Source of the DNA: Campanula takesimana
Lineage: Eukaryota > Streptophyta > Magnoliopsida > Asterales > Campanulaceae
Assembly (NCBI GenBank): GCA_026119855.1
Contig: JAOWBW010001446.1
Span: forward strand, 236,638 to 300,637
Direction: 5' to 3'
DNA: 64,000 bases
A program made the translations under genes and the position numbers. The notes below the pieces were generated by a model. The model did not search any database and was not told the origin of the DNA. It worked only from the letters and a program-made list of their open reading frames with translations. Positions 21,474 through 33,925 of this stretch are shown in pieces; positions within the stretch are counted from its first letter, which is position 1; each line of letters opens with the position of its first letter.

Positions 21474-21760
21474 AAATATAAAGTTGAAATTTTCTGGTAC
21501 GATGGGTTTCATGGTTGGCACAAGAGCGCTTTGGAGACGATCGCAGACCAGAGTGGCGAGGGGTGCTTAAGGTTTTTCTTTAGGGGGGGTTGTTGTGGGA
21601 TTTAACCACATTGACAAATATAGAGTTGAAATTTTCTGGTATGATGGGTTTCATGGTTGGCACAAGAGCGCTTTGGAGACGATCGCAGACCAGAGTGGCG
21701 AGGGTTGCTTAAGGCTTTTCTTTAGGGGTGGGGGGGGGGGGGGGTTGTGGGATTTAACCA
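21474..21760. repeat. Tandem duplication of about 142 bp
   Basis: The segment starting AAATATA(A/G)AGTTGAAATT repeats at 21474 and 21616. It ends in a G run that differs between copies (7 G versus about 16 G with one T), pointing to slippage. In one frame both copies read VEIFWYDGFHGWHKSALETI, an open peptide I do not recognise; it may be a duplicated exon relic. Confidence 0.85.
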
Positions 21761-21870
21761 CTGAACTCCCTACTGTCGTCTTGACGTGGCCCTCCCCTTT
21801 TGTTTATGAAACTCGCTTCGCTAAATCGTGAAAGTACTATAATTGAAGAGTCTTTTATCTTATGTCATAC

Positions 21871-22783
21871 TGTCACTAATGGATCGTGACATAAATACTG
21901 ACCAAGTGTCTTTGAGCGGCAAGTCCAAAAGAACTTATCTCACTTAGGTGGGTGTGTGAAAAACTTATCACTATATTCCTTATAATAATCTAGTTCGGGA
22001 ATATTGACAATGTGATGAGTTTTTGCACAAGTGTATGTCCTATTAAATGTTCTAATGATTATCTGGACAAAATATTTGAGCTTCAATGAATGCTCTAAAC
22101 AATCAACTCTCTTCAAAGCACTATTTTCACCAACCTTCTTCAATGCTCTAATGCTCTAAGTCCTCTATTTATATGAGGAGTTAATGACTTGAGTCTTGTG
22201 AAAGAAGGCTTGCAATTTGAATTTCCAGCTGGGTAGTTGAGGAGCATTAAATGCGGTATCTTTTGCATTAATGGCGGGGATTTGAAGTACACGCATGCTT
22301 GGAAAAGTCTGATGGGTAAAGATCCATTTGTCTCAACCGGTTACCTGTAAAAAGCAAGTAGAGACAGAGTAGAGCTAAAAATAGCTTGGTGTCAGACGGC
22401 GCAGTAATCATGACAGCAGTTAAACTACTTTCGGATAAGACAATACAAAAAGGACAAAGACAATTAGTAGAGTTGAATTTAAGGTATAACGATGAAACCT
22501 GACTACCAGTAAAGTCCAGACTGTCCTTGTTGATTGTCATGTCGTCGGTAACTTGCTTTGTGAACTGAGTAGTAAGTTGATCGGCAACTTGAATGCTGAT
22601 CTGCTGATTTGATTTCTGTTGTCTTCTAGCTGGTTTGCCTTGTAATGAAAAGCTGTAAAACACCTGTGCTGGTCACAAAGAATCCTAAAAGTACCTAAGA
22701 AGGTTATAATAATATTGGGGGATCCTAAGTGTTAGCTATGATTGGGATTAAGCAATTCTATGTCCTAAACATATATTTGAACA
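21871..22783 (-). repeat. 3' LTR of SIRE/Maximus-like copia element X
   Basis: The inner edge is supported: reading minus, the purine tract AATTAGGAGGAGATTGT is followed by TGTTCAAATATATG, the arrangement of Maximus/SIRE copia elements. The outer edge (TGTCACTAATGG as printed, GACA at the minus-strand end) is inferred from the TG...CA rule only. A minus-strand TATA box (TATAAATAG) lies at 22165-22173. The 5' LTR is missing. Confidence 0.55.
22165..22173 (-). promoter_or_regulatory. TATA box in the LTR of X
   Basis: TATAAATAG on the minus strand, within a context typical of an LTR U3/R boundary. The downstream minus-strand sequence is GA-rich, as in many plant leaders. Confidence 0.55.
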
Positions 22784-22800
22784 ACAATCTCCTCCTAATT
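22784..22800 (-). other. Polypurine tract of element X
   Basis: On the minus strand it reads AATTAGGAGGAGATTGT, adjacent to the 3' LTR; this form is characteristic of Maximus/SIRE copia elements. The flanks GATTGGGATTAAGCAATT (22738) and AATTGCTTAAGTCCAATC (22797) can form an 18-bp stem around it. Confidence 0.65.
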
Positions 22801-22867
22801 GCTTAAGTCCAATCACCCTATCCAAGAACATCTATCTTAGCTTAGTAAAAGAATGTATTAAGGATGT

Positions 22868-25800
22868 CTATTTATTATCATTCCCTAAGCCAAGTCACAC
22901 ACTAGATGTCTTAGAAAAGGAAAAATAAAAATACAATAAAATAAAAGGATAGGAGAAGAAAATGGATTGCTGATTGCAATGATCAGCAGAGAAATAATGA
23001 TCTGCAAAACAAAGTTAACATGAAGAGAAGAAGATATATTATAGGAGCATAACATAAAATAAGCATACACACAAACAGAAAATTGTTAGCAAAGAATTTG
23101 TTGGATATATCTTTGAAGATCTTCAAGGATATCTATATTATTGGTTACATTGACTTAAGAACCGGCAGGATTGGAAAGGTCTTCTTGCTGGTCAGGAGCT
23201 GTAGCCTTTGAAGTAGATTCTGATCTTTTTGCCTTCTTCTTTGATTTCGATTCATCTCTGTCTACTTTTCTCTTCTGTCTCCTTTGCGCACTGCAATCTT
23301 TCAGTCAACATCTTGTTATTGGCTTCAAGTGCTGCAATCTTCAGTTGAGCTTCGGCAAGAGCGACATTGGCAGCAGATAATTATTTCTCGGTAGACGCTA
23401 AGGTATTGAGCTGAGATCTCTGATCATCAACGAGTTGGTTCTGAATTGAATGCATACTCCCCAAACTTTCTGATAGAGCAATCAGTCTAGATTCTCTGTC
23501 CTCTAGTTGATCCTTCAAATCTTGAATTCTCTTGTCTTCCTCCTCCTGATTGGACTTAAGGATTTTGGAAGAAAGATCCTCACAGATATGATTCAGTTTG
23601 TCCCGGAAGTAGAGGCTAGTATTGCCCAGATCGGCACGAGTAACAGGCACTTGCAAATCTTCAGTATCCCCTTCAAGGTGATTGAAGTATTCAATCATAC
23701 TACTCAGTACCACGGGTTTTTATACTACAATCTGCGCAACAAGACCAAGAGAAGAATGAACCATTAAGGAAGGAACAAAATCCTCATTGATTAAGTCGGT
23801 ATCCTCCATAACAACATCAGCAGCAGGTACAAGCATCTCATCATCGGAAGAGAGAACTACCATCAAGGGAGAAGCTGGCAAAGGAAATAGTATAGGAGGC
23901 AGAGGCAGAAACTGTGTAAGTGCAGCAACATCAGCAAGCTAAAAGTAATCAGCAGGAACGGACGTATAAATAATGAGAGAGTAATCAGCAGCAGCGAGAT
24001 CGACACGGAGAATCGGCATGGAAAATCTGGATGAATGATGATAGCATGATCCTCCAGCAAATGGAATACACCATTCTCTTCCATTGACAGTAATATGGCC
24101 AGAATTAAGTTCATACAAGCACGACCTTCAAGAAGTATATTGACCAGATTGGCAATCATCAGTCTCAAAGTGAAGACATAGTGGTCAGCACGCTGTCTGG
24201 GATGAAACATCGGTAGAGTCAATGCCAGAGCAGCAGATTTGACTAAGTATAGCAGTCCACGAGAGTCAGTAGCCTGGACTTCAAGAGTGTCATAAAGCTT
24301 ATCGTTGATCATCATTCATCTTCTTAGCCAACCATTGGTAGTGATGCATACTTCCTTAGTAGATGGACCAGGTAGATAAACTTTACCACCTATTTTGAAC
24401 TTACCATGCAAGAAATGTAGCGGCTCATACACTGGCGCTTTTGCTTTGAGCTTAGACACCCGGGGAGTCTTCCCTTTCTTCCTTTTGAATTTTACCTTAA
24501 ACCAAGGCATGAAGACCAACTTTTCACTTGCGGTAGAACCAGCAATCCAAGGATGCTTGGTGACATGGGGATGATCTTTGCCAAATGGAGAATGAATTCT
24601 CTATAGAGTAGAGTGAAAAGACATGATCGGCTAATGAGGAGGGAATAATGGTCTGGGAAACCTGTCAGTAGGAATGGAGACGCTGGTTGTGTACCAGTTT
24701 GAACTAATCATCTCCTTTGCGTGAAGCTCATAGTTGTACTCAGGAGGTGGAGCAGAATCCTTAGAATCTTCATCCACAAAGCCTGGCAGCTCCACATAGT
24801 CATCAAGATCTATTTCATCTGAACTCTCCTCAGCAGCATCGGCATCATAGCATCATCAACAGGTTGTACATCAGGAGCTTGTAAAAGTAGAGGTTCCTTA
24901 GAAGCAAATAAAGCAACCTGAAGTTCCTCAAATTGTAAATCAGCATTAATTATTGCATCAATGGCAGCAGTGTTGTCAGCAGCTCCTCCCAATTCAACAA
25001 CCTCTCTAACACCAGTAGGTTAAACAAAGATTACATCAGTAGTTGCTGGAATGATCTGAGTGTCAGCAGTTGGCTCAAAATAATGAGTTTATGAAGTTGG
25101 CTCATCAGTAGTATATGCATCAGCAACTTCTCCTCCTAAAATCAGCAAATCCTTAACAACTTCATCAGCAGATTGAGTGTCAGTAGTTTGCTCAATTGAT
25201 GCAAGTTGATCTTCCGTTACAATCAGAGGTTAAGTTTCCACAGTTTCCTCAACTTGATTAACCAGGGGCTCATCAACAGCACTGGTTTCATCAGCAGGTT
25301 GAGTGTCTGAAGTTTTTTCAACAATCTTTTCAACAGATTTATCAGCAGAACCTTTGTCAGCAGAACCTCCTCCTCCTTGACTATTGTCTGAGCTATTACT
25401 GATCAATACTGAAAAAAAAGGCCTCAGCAGATGATATAGTAGCGGTAGGAGCTGAAGGTTTCTTATAGATTATGCTAATCGGCATCTTGTCATACTCACC
25501 GATTGATTCAGAAGAAATGAGAGTGTCACCAGCAGCTTTGTGAGCACAGACAAAATCGGCAGTATCTACTAAACTGCTAGGAGTTGGAAGAAGAGTAATT
25601 GTAGGTACAGGAACAGGTTCAGGAGCAGAAGCAGCTCTAGCTTTGATAAAGGCTTCTGAATCATTAAGCGAATTCACGGTTATCCTCTGCACATTCTTCA
25701 TGAATTGAGTGGCTTGAGGACCATCATCCAACCTTTCACTGTCGTTGTAGTTCAAAAAATCTTCCTCGTCTTCTGGTCTTCCCAACTGGTAGGGATCATG

Positions 25801-26664
25801 CTCATCAAAGTTTATCAGCTGGTTGAAGACAGAGGCATAAGCAACCCAGACATCTTGCACCATCAGATATTGTCTGATTCTATCTTGAAACAAATAGAGA
25901 GAGGTAGCAAGTCAAAGTACCTTCAAAAATTGAGTCTTAGCTCTGCTTCAGGCAACCTCTGAAATCTCTGAATAGGTAAAAACTTCTCTTTATACATATC
26001 AGTGAGATTTTTCAGGCTTTTATAGTCAACATAATCAGCACGGATTCCAGATGGAACTTGTTCCTTTCTTTCCTCATGAAACTGGAGCAACGGGCGAACG
26101 AAAGGATGGAGATGATCAATAGGAAACACCCAGTTCTTCGATAAGACCTTATTGGTGAATGACCAATGGTTTCTGAAGAAGATGTGAAATGTGGGGTTCC
26201 TGATCGGCTTGCATTTTCTGACAATGGGTCCAGAGGCTACATCAGCAGCAGCGTAGAGCTCATGCATATAAGGAAGATCTAGAATTCCTTTTTGAATAGG
26301 AACTCTTACCCTTAAGTCAGTTCCAATCAATCTTCTTCTCTCAGTTATTTCATCGGCAACATAAGGCTCAGACTTAATAATCACACAGGAAGCAGCAAGT
26401 GTTGCACCGGCAAGAAGAGATGGTGCAAACCTGATCTGCTTAGATCTTGTATCGGTAGAAGGAATTTGAGATGAAAGAATTTGCGCAACAATAGGCTTTG
26501 GCTTTAGAGAAGCAGAAGGTTCATCAGTAGACGCAACCTTTGACTTTTTGACTTAGGCTCTATCGGCAGCCTTGACCAGCCTTCTTTTCTTGGGAGCTGC
26601 AGGAGTGGAATCGATAAGGATCCTGTCGGTATGTGGAGAAAGAGTAGAGCCATCGATAGGAGCA
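22868..26664 (-). pseudogene. Long extra ORF of element X (envelope-like of SIRE type?), C-terminal part
   Basis: This is one long degraded minus-strand reading frame, continued from 34930-35499 across the T1 insertion. Reading leftward: a basic nuclear-localisation-like stretch (PKKRRLVK, near 26580), a folded-looking part (25923-26384; LDLPYMHELYAAADVASGPI), a Pro/Ala/Thr-rich part (25396-25893), an acidic Thr/Asp/Gln/Glu-rich tail with variants of TDTQxADE (about 24800-25380), then a heptad-rich coiled coil (23381-23713; LKDQLEDRESRLIALSESL) ending in a Lys-rich patch (SKKKAKR, near 23235). Most in-frame stops are TAA where CAA would read on (26553, 25230, 25089, 25020 and 23381). Position just before a SIRE-type PPT, a Pro-rich part and a coiled coil all fit the envelope-like ORF described for SIRE elements; this is inference. 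No transmembrane segment or signal peptide is obvious. Confidence 0.5.
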
Positions 26665-27668
26665 TGTAGGTACCCCGGCCCGGGCCCTCACGGGAAAAGG
26701 ATGATTTTTTGAAGGAGTCACCACCCACGTTTTAGAGGAACGTGAGAAAACCTTTTAAGTTGGAGATGTGTTTGATTTGTGAAAACAGAGATTCCTTTTG
26801 AGAGTTCAGGGGTTAGGTTACGAGATGGGAAGTACTTAAACACCCATCTCGCCCGACTAACGTCGGTCTTGCTTGTTCAAAGTTTACATTATAAAAATTG
26901 TGTTCTTCCTATTAATATCAAATTTAGAGGGGTTTTAAAAGAGGTTGAAATGTAGGGAGATGACCCCTAAACTAACTTCAATGAAGATGAAGTGATCGTT
27001 CGAAGTTATGACCCAAATTTGGTTTGGGTTTGATTGCACTTTTGATCAAAAGAAAAGATAAGAAAAAGATGAATTAGAAGAAAGTGAAGAAGGAAAGAAA
27101 ATACCTATGTTTGGAAGACAAGTTCTTGACACTCATTGAGAATGATCCTTATTGGAAGGATTGTTGGATGTTAAATGTTGGTGATCAAAAGTTCATGCAA
27201 GTTTTGTAATGAGAAATTGGTGATTTTTAGGTGTGAAAATGGTGATCAAAGTCCATCCCCTCCAATGGTAGATTGGAGGGGTTTTTATAGTTGTAAAAGG
27301 TTGTTTTTTGGTGCCAAAACTGAGCTGCCAAGAACCATTTCCCAGGAAAAATCTTGTAAGATGGGCAAGGGAGAGATTCAAGGCCAGAAATCTGTAACTG
27401 ACACGCCCAGAGGCACGCGCTTCCCACCTTGGCGGCGGAAGGCGCGCGCTTCTGGCTTCAAAGGCAGGAGGCGCGCGACTCAGAGAAGGCATTTTTGACA
27501 GAAAGGACCAGAAAGTTAGCACTATTATTCATTTTAGTCCCTGAACTTAACAGAGTCAGTCAGGAACTTAACCAAAGTAACGGAAACTAACGGAAAACAT
27601 ATAAAATAGAGAGAACCACAAGATCAAATGTGCAATCGGGGTGAGCGGTCCATGACGGGGTGTCTACA
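26665..27668 (-). repeat. 3' LTR of T1
   Basis: 1004 bp. It starts TGTAGGTACCCCGG and ends GGGGTGTCTACA as printed (minus-strand start TGTAGACACCCC). A minus-strand TATA box (CTATAAAAA) lies at 27282-27290. Three GC boxes at 27411, 27440 and 27469 lie 121-190 bp upstream of it. Confidence 0.93.
27411..27481 (-). promoter_or_regulatory. GC-box triplet (T1 3' LTR)
   Basis: AGGCACGCGCTTC, AGGCGCGCGCTTC and AGGCGCGCGACTC start at 27411, 27440 and 27469, exactly 29 bp apart. The 16 bases between boxes differ. The matching triplet in the other LTR is at 34672, 34701 and 34730. Confidence 0.7.
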
Positions 27669-30600
27669 GAGCCCCTCGGCGGCTTGGATTGCGAAGCAAA
27701 CTCACTGACGAAAGAAAGACATCCGCCTAGGACATCACCAAGAAAAAGAAAAGACTCGATAAAAGCAGGAATTTGAAATTGCAAGGGATAGAGGTGCGCC
27801 CCCTGTGTGAGCGGTTTTGCTGAAATTACGAGAGATAAAGGTGTGCTCCCTGTGTGAGCAGCTTTGCCAATAGCGGGATCCGTTTGCTGGATGTGGGATC
27901 CGTTTGCTGATGCGGGATCCGTTTGCGGATGGTGGGAACCGAGGCTCCGTCTGCCTATATGTGATATTGTTGTGTTGCTTGATGGAAAGGTGGTGATTTT
28001 ACGGCTCACCATGGACCGAGTTGTTGTCATTTAACTGTAATTGTTTGACTCTGTGGGATGCATGCGTAGTTGACGGCGGATCACTTTCTGCTGGGGATGA
28101 AGTGCCTTGAGTTACAGATGCTGTTGACCTTGTGGTGGTACCTGTTAAGTGTGTGCTTTTGCAGGTATATGTGTTTGTGCAACAAAATGCATGAAGTATG
28201 AAGATTGAGCGAAATCGTGCTTGTGGTGTGATGTGATTTTGAAGCACTTTTGCATGAGGGAGAAGTAAAGTGATTTTGTGTGTGAAGTGATTTTTGAAAG
28301 CAGAGATTTGCTTGAGACAGATGAATGATGTCCATACCTTCACTTACCATTTCCGTTGGATGGATTCGTGATGTTGTGGTAGATGCTTTGGCGGAGAGTG
28401 TCGCTGCCTTTGATGATGAATTCGTTTTTAATGGAGTGTCGGTGGGGCAGTATTCCGGATGATGGGTTTGTCGTGCCAAAAGGCTGCCTACGTATCCCTT
28501 GGAAGGAATCAGACCAGCGTAGTTCAAGGATGCTGGGGAATGCTAGGGAGGAAGCTAGGAGCAAGATAAAATGAAGCACATATTTTTGCGCAAATAAGGA
28601 GACAAAAAAAAAGAAAAAGAAAATTCTTTTTGTCTTTTTGTAGGAATAGAATATGTACACATGTGGGAAAAAGACTCTTTTAGTTCGTGGGTGAACCATT
28701 TTGACCATTGTGTGTTTGTAAAGCCAACCCAATATCAAGTCATGTTCGATCGAAGTCCAGATTGCCTCGCTTGAATGTTGTCGCCGCGGTGTCCAACGAA
28801 AATTGATGTCTATCCCCAATAGATTTGTCGTTTATGGGGCTTCAAAAGGACTATTGATGCTGAGATTCTAAGGGGTTGCTGATTGTAAAGCCCCTCGAAT
28901 GTTGAACTTTAAGTGGCTTATGAAGCCCCAAGATGAATCAACTTTTAGCCCATTCAAATAAACTGTCTTTTGTTGTCGACATGGGCAAGCCCCAAGAGAA
29001 GATCATTGATACCAAGCTTTGAGATATTGCTAAGCCCCAAATGTCATGGGCTTATCAAGTTTGTAGATGGCGGGATGTGGAGACCTTTCGGTGTGAAGCC
29101 TCAAATTTTCTTGGAATCGGCTTAGCATTATGTTGGGAGCTGATGGCGCTATTGGGAAGAACTCTTGAAGGTTATCTCCTTCTTTCTCTTGGTTGGAGAT
29201 GGATGGCCCTTTTTGTGGTTGATACCCAAATGGTGGAAGGTCCATGTTGAAAATGTAGTACGGTCTTCGGGAGACATCCCGTGGGAGATGGTGATGTTGT
29301 TGCAGATGATAAGGTCTTGGTGTGATAAAGTCTCGAACGGTATGTTTGCTTGAGTCTTCTTGAGTTGAACCAACGGTGGATCTTCGGATGCAGCCTGTGC
29401 TTTTGATCTTGGAGAATGGGGTGCTGTATTGCAGAAACATTGGGATTTGCCGTAACTCTGCTTATAGAGTTAACATATTGGCATTGCCCGCTATAACTCA
29501 GCCGGGTGAGTCTAGCATATTGAATCTTTTTCCTTTTCTCTAAGACTTCCTTCATAATCTCGCTGTGAGTTCTAACAATAATCATCAAATTCATTCATAT
29601 CATCGGAGCCTTCATTTAAAACCCAGAGGCCTTTTGACTGGAAGTGTTGAGGGACCCTTGAAGCTTGATCTCTTTCATGGAGCCATAAGACTACTCCACA
29701 TTGCATTGCTTGATCATTGTTGCCCCAGTAGACTGTCGGTTGCGAAGCCCCAATATTGCCCTTTGCTTGTATCACTGTAATGTTGTAGCCCAAAAGATTG
29801 TAGATTGCGAAGCTCCTTGAGACCTTTGGTGCCGAATTGAGGAAGCTTCCAATGTTGCACATGACTCGGGTGGGGACACTGAAGTGAATTTCTTCTTTCC
29901 GAGGGAGCCTTTAAAACTTGATCGTAGCCCCTAAAGTGACACCATTGATTATAAGTGGAGCAAGAAGGCCCATCCTTGATTGGGGGAACAGGCACAAGCA
30001 TATATGACAAGAAGGTGCCTCTCGACATTCCTTTTGAGAGACTTCGAGGGTAGTCTCACACATCTTTTGTTGAGCGTAGCCCCTAAGGCTCATTAACTGT
30101 CAAATGAAGGAAGAGAAGTTTTCTTTCTCGAGTCACATAGCCCTTAGGGTGTCATCATTTGTTGATCAAAGAAAGAGAATTGTCCTCGTGTGGGGGAACA
30201 AACATAAGAGGGCATGGCAAGAGCTACTCCATTTCTCGTGAAACCTCTTGAGATACTGTAGGGGCACATGCTTGGAGAAGCTTGAACTACATGTTGTCGC
30301 TCGCTGCCCAAACCAACTGACTAGCTGGGGATTATTTTGTGCAACCTCGTACCCTTTCAATGATAGGCTCGTTCTAGGACGGATCTTGGTTACCACGGGC
30401 TTTGTTTCTCATGAGCCCAAAGATGCACATTGCAAGAACAATCTTTCAATAACCCAAAATGACCTTTGAAGGTGCCATATCTCGTCAAGCCTTTTGCAAT
30501 TCCAAAGTTGGCTCGGTGGGGATTGACTTGCTGAGGAGACCCAATGTACAACTTGTGCAGTTGTCTTCCTTAGAGGCCAGAGATCTTCATTTCTTTTTCC

Positions 30601-31273
30601 CTTCTCTCTCTTACTCTCTCATTTTTTTATAACGCACCGTGTTTTTTGCCTAGACCGCCCTTTCGGGTTTTCAATCTAGTGGGCATCTCTTTTGCATCTT
30701 CATTTTGACTCGATTAATGAGGAAGTGTGCATTGACTCTAGCGGAGGATGAGAGACATGTGATTTTGCGGTGAAGACCTCTTGTCACTAAAGATGAGTGA
30801 CATTGACTCGACTTGGGAAGTGTCCCTAGTATTGTCTTCATATATGTATATTTTTTGAATGACTCACGAAGGCAAGTAAGTCATTAAGAGAGAAGAGAAA
30901 GAAAGCCCCAGTTTGATTGCAAGAAACTGGGAGTATCGCAAAAAGAAGAGAAACCCCTAGACTCGACAAGGAACGGATAGCGATTCCAAATCTAAGAAAG
31001 TTGTTCAATCTTTTGGTGATTAATTCATTGGCAAATGAATCGTACAAAGATGTCATGACAAGTTCGAGAGGAAGGCCGATCACCATAACGCGCTAGGGCT
31101 AAACATATCTTGTTTCTTGCATGAGACCGGACCCGAAGGTTACCTACGTTCCTCTAGTGAAGAGGCTCAGGTCACCGTAGTTCTTGTGGATGCTCCATTC
31201 GTCGAGATGGTTGTTGCTTCGCCCTTCATCGGTGGAATGATCTTGATCTTGTACTTCTTTGATTGGGGGGGGG

Positions 31274-31316
<43 letters not shown>

Positions 31317-31687
31317 GCTCTAACTTTTGCCTAGGTTGATTTGAGGATTTCAACCTAGCGATTTTTTTTTTTTAATCCCTTTTGAAAACTTTGCTTCATG
31401 ATTGTTGCTCCACCTTTCTTTGTCTTGATTTCGTCGTTGTTGATGCCGTCGTTGATATTTAGCCCCTAGGCGTTCAAGCGATGGCCTTCATTCCAAAACT
31501 TGTTTAGACATTCTTTCATCATTTTGCCAAGAATTAAATTGAACAACTTGGAGGAGTGTATGAAGACAAGAACGACCTTTATTTGATGAGTCAATGGACT
31601 CGAACATTTAACATAGGACGAGAGAAAACATTAATGCACACTTAAGAGGACTTTTGACTCTTTTTTTTTTTTTTTTAATTCCTATTA
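27669..31687 (-). pseudogene. Post-gag region of T1: linker relic and non-coding filler
   Basis: Between 29030 and 29650 the minus strand keeps pieces homologous to the gag-protease linker of H (NEGSDDMNEF, LKKTQANIPF, then MDLPPFGYQPQ), broken by frameshifts. In H the phrase MDLPPFG leads into protease within 40 codons; in T1 it leads into non-coding sequence, so protease and everything after are absent. The remainder holds no gene. The word AAGCCCC(A/T)A or TAGCCCCTA recurs more than ten times between 28885 and 31470 without regular spacing. A T run of over 35 bases is at 31278-31313. Confidence 0.7.
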
Positions 31688-32686
31688 CTAGGTAGAGAAA
31701 GAGAAACGGAGATTGTTGTCGTTATCCTTGTCGTTGTAGTCTTCATTGTCATTGTAGTCTTCCATGTCACTACATTCGTCCATGTCGTTGCTTGGGAACC
31801 CTTTGTCGTTGAAGATTGTGTCATAGGAGGACTCGGCCACTTCTCGGAGCAAATTGTCAATTCTAACCCCCGCATCATACATGCTTGAAAAATCGGAGTG
31901 AAAAGCCCCACTAAGATGAGTGCGGTAGTCCATTTTCAAAAACTTCAAGAAGATGTCCATTTGTTCCTTCTTGGAAGACCTATCAACCATCTCGGCTAGC
32001 TTGTCATTCCAACGGCGATAGAAGTCCCCAAATGATTCATCACCCATTTGCACGGTGCTCTCCAATTCCTTCTTGGTGGGGCGGAATATGGAGTTGCCTT
32101 GATATTGTGACTTGAAGGCAAGCATAGCGGCATCCCAATTGAGGCGGGTGGAAACTGGAAGACCCATATACCAATATTTTGCGACCCCCTCGAGAGTAAG
32201 CGGGAAGCATTGTGCCATTATTTGAGGAGACACTTTCTTTGGTAGCATGGCCAAAGTGTAGGAGTCGACATGAGCGTCGGGGCAAGAGTTTCCGTTGAAC
32301 TTGCCAATATCGGGCATCTTGAACTTTTCGGGAAGAGCCTCCATTGTGTTCATGAGGAGAGAATCTTGATGAAGATCGGTGCTTGGGCCCTTGTGCAAAT
32401 TTAGCCCACTAAGCCTTTGGTCAATGTAGGACATGAGAGTGTTGACCAAACCGGTATCAATGCTTTGGACCTTTCTTTCATTCGTGAGACCTTTCAATTG
32501 GTTCTTGAGTTGAGAAACTTCTTTCTTGTGGGCTGTTTTTACATGCTTGTAACGGGCTCGCCATAAATCATCCTTGCGGCGGACATTCTCGGCTAGTGTA
32601 TCAACTTGCCCTTTCAATGCTTCCACCATGCGGAATAACCCTTCGTTGGACACGGGAATGCCGTTGTCGTTGCCGTTTGAAGCCAT
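31688..32686 (-). pseudogene. gag of T1
   Basis: The frame opens at ATG 32686 (MASNGNDNGIPVSNEG), chosen because the homologous H gag begins at the same place (MAGDSSTNNAM); upstream codons to 32788 are leader. About 332 residues: an N-terminal Gln/Lys-rich coiled coil (MVEALKGQVDTLAENVRRKD), then the retrotransposon gag core (ALPEKFKMPDIGKF, PKKVSPQIMAQCFPLTLEGV, GDESFGDFYRRWNDKLAEMV, DIFLKFLKMDYRTHLSGAF) and an acidic Asp/Asn-rich tail. The tail ends near 31700 without the Cys/His knuckle seen in H, so the C-terminus is truncated or frameshifted. The core itself is open, unlike most frames in the window. Confidence 0.85.
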
Positions 32687-33577
32687 TGGACATATAGAGA
32701 GAACACGGTTGATCTTAGGAGGGCCCCACAAACACCTTTTGGATAAAATTATTTCACCCACAAACAAAAGTAAAGACTCAAACCACATAAAGAAAAGACT
32801 CTTTTTTTATTATTTACAAAATTCGGAAGGACGTGGTCCTTTTTGGGGTTTCTAGAAAAATAGTGGAATCGTCACACTAGTATATAGACCTTCTCGCGGT
32901 TCCATATACTCATCGGATTCCACCACGCTTGTGAATCCTACATGTGTCGGGATTAAACTAAATTAATGTAGTAAAGCATACATGCGGGGATAATTTTTTT
33001 TTATTAGCGTCCATTATGACCACTTGGGGACGGATTTTTATTTCGTCCATAACAACGAGTGGCATGTATGATTTGAAGACATTAGTTTAGGGAAATCTCA
33101 GCACATGGAAACCGACTTGAGCCACGGAGTGTTAGACCCTAACTAGAGTTGTGTGGTTGGTGCTCGGCTAAAGAGAGGTTTAAAGGTCACCCCCGGCATG
33201 TAGTCGTGAACTACGCCACGGGCTGAGGTTTACCGCTTCGAAAGAATCAAGGTCGAGTGGAGCTTGAAACTTTCTAGGACGGGCCTCGACGGGTTTAGGG
33301 TTAAACTTTCTGCGACTCGATAGTGAGCAGTTCATAGGAATAATGTGCATGTAGTGTGAGGTCCATCACGTGACAATTTTTTTTTTTTGAAAAGAAAAGA
33401 TAAAAACACATAAGTACGCAAATTACAACTCCCAAATCACCCGTGTGACCGGTAAATAAACACAAAATTAAGACAGTCCAAAGGTCCACTTTTGTTCTGA
33501 TGCAGGCGACTGTGCCCACACCCCTACTGTTCTGCGTTGTTTTCTGGAAACTGGACCTGTTCTGGAATGCCTCCGAG

Positions 33578-33836
33578 AAGCGCGCGCCCCTGGGATGTAG
33601 AATGGCAAGCGCGCGCATTGCGCAAAGAAGGGGGGAGGCGCGCGCATCTGGGCGAACCTGTCAGAAACTTGGACTCAGGGGATTGCCCTGGTCCTGAATT
33701 TTGTGTTTAACCCCTGCAACAAATGTTAGCAAAAAAAAAAAAAGGAAATAGGAAAAACACATGAAAGTCGGGCGCCTCTGGTCTTTGGTGTGAGAGGCGC
33801 GCGCTTCTGACTAAGAAGGTCAAAGGCACGCGCTTC
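33578..33836 (-). promoter_or_regulatory. Two GC-box triplets in the T1 leader
   Basis: First triplet at 33578, 33607 and 33636 (AAGCGCGCGCCCC, AAGCGCGCGCATT, AGGCGCGCGCATC). Second at 33766 (degenerate, around GGGCGCC), 33795 (AGGCGCGCGCTTC) and 33824 (AGGCACGCGCTTC). Both have exact 29-29 spacing, as in the LTR. They lie between the PBS and the gag ATG. Confidence 0.65.
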
Positions 33837-33906
33837 TCAACACTAGAAACCAGAGTGCCTAGAAAACGTAAACTTTGAACAAAAACGCAAGCTTAACCCT
33901 CAATCG

Positions 33907-33924
33907 TCCCCAGCGGAGTCACCA
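33907..33924 (-). other. Primer binding site of T1
   Basis: The reverse complement is TGGTGACTCCGCTGGGGA, one base from the LTR. H has TGGCGACTCCGCTGGGGA at the same position. Confidence 0.85.
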
Positions 33925-33925
33925 C

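Noticed and set aside
22268..22663. 131-codon minus-strand frame
   Set aside because: Lies within the inferred LTR of X downstream of its PPT; no recognisable domain.
27175..27522. Frames with Arg/Ala-rich ends in both T1 LTRs (also 34439-34753)
   Set aside because: They run through the U3 promoter region with the GC boxes and TATA box; repeated only because LTRs are repeated.
28081..28819. Several overlapping minus-strand frames of 110-160 codons in T1
   Set aside because: They overlap in different frames, show no family motif and lie in the element's non-coding filler.
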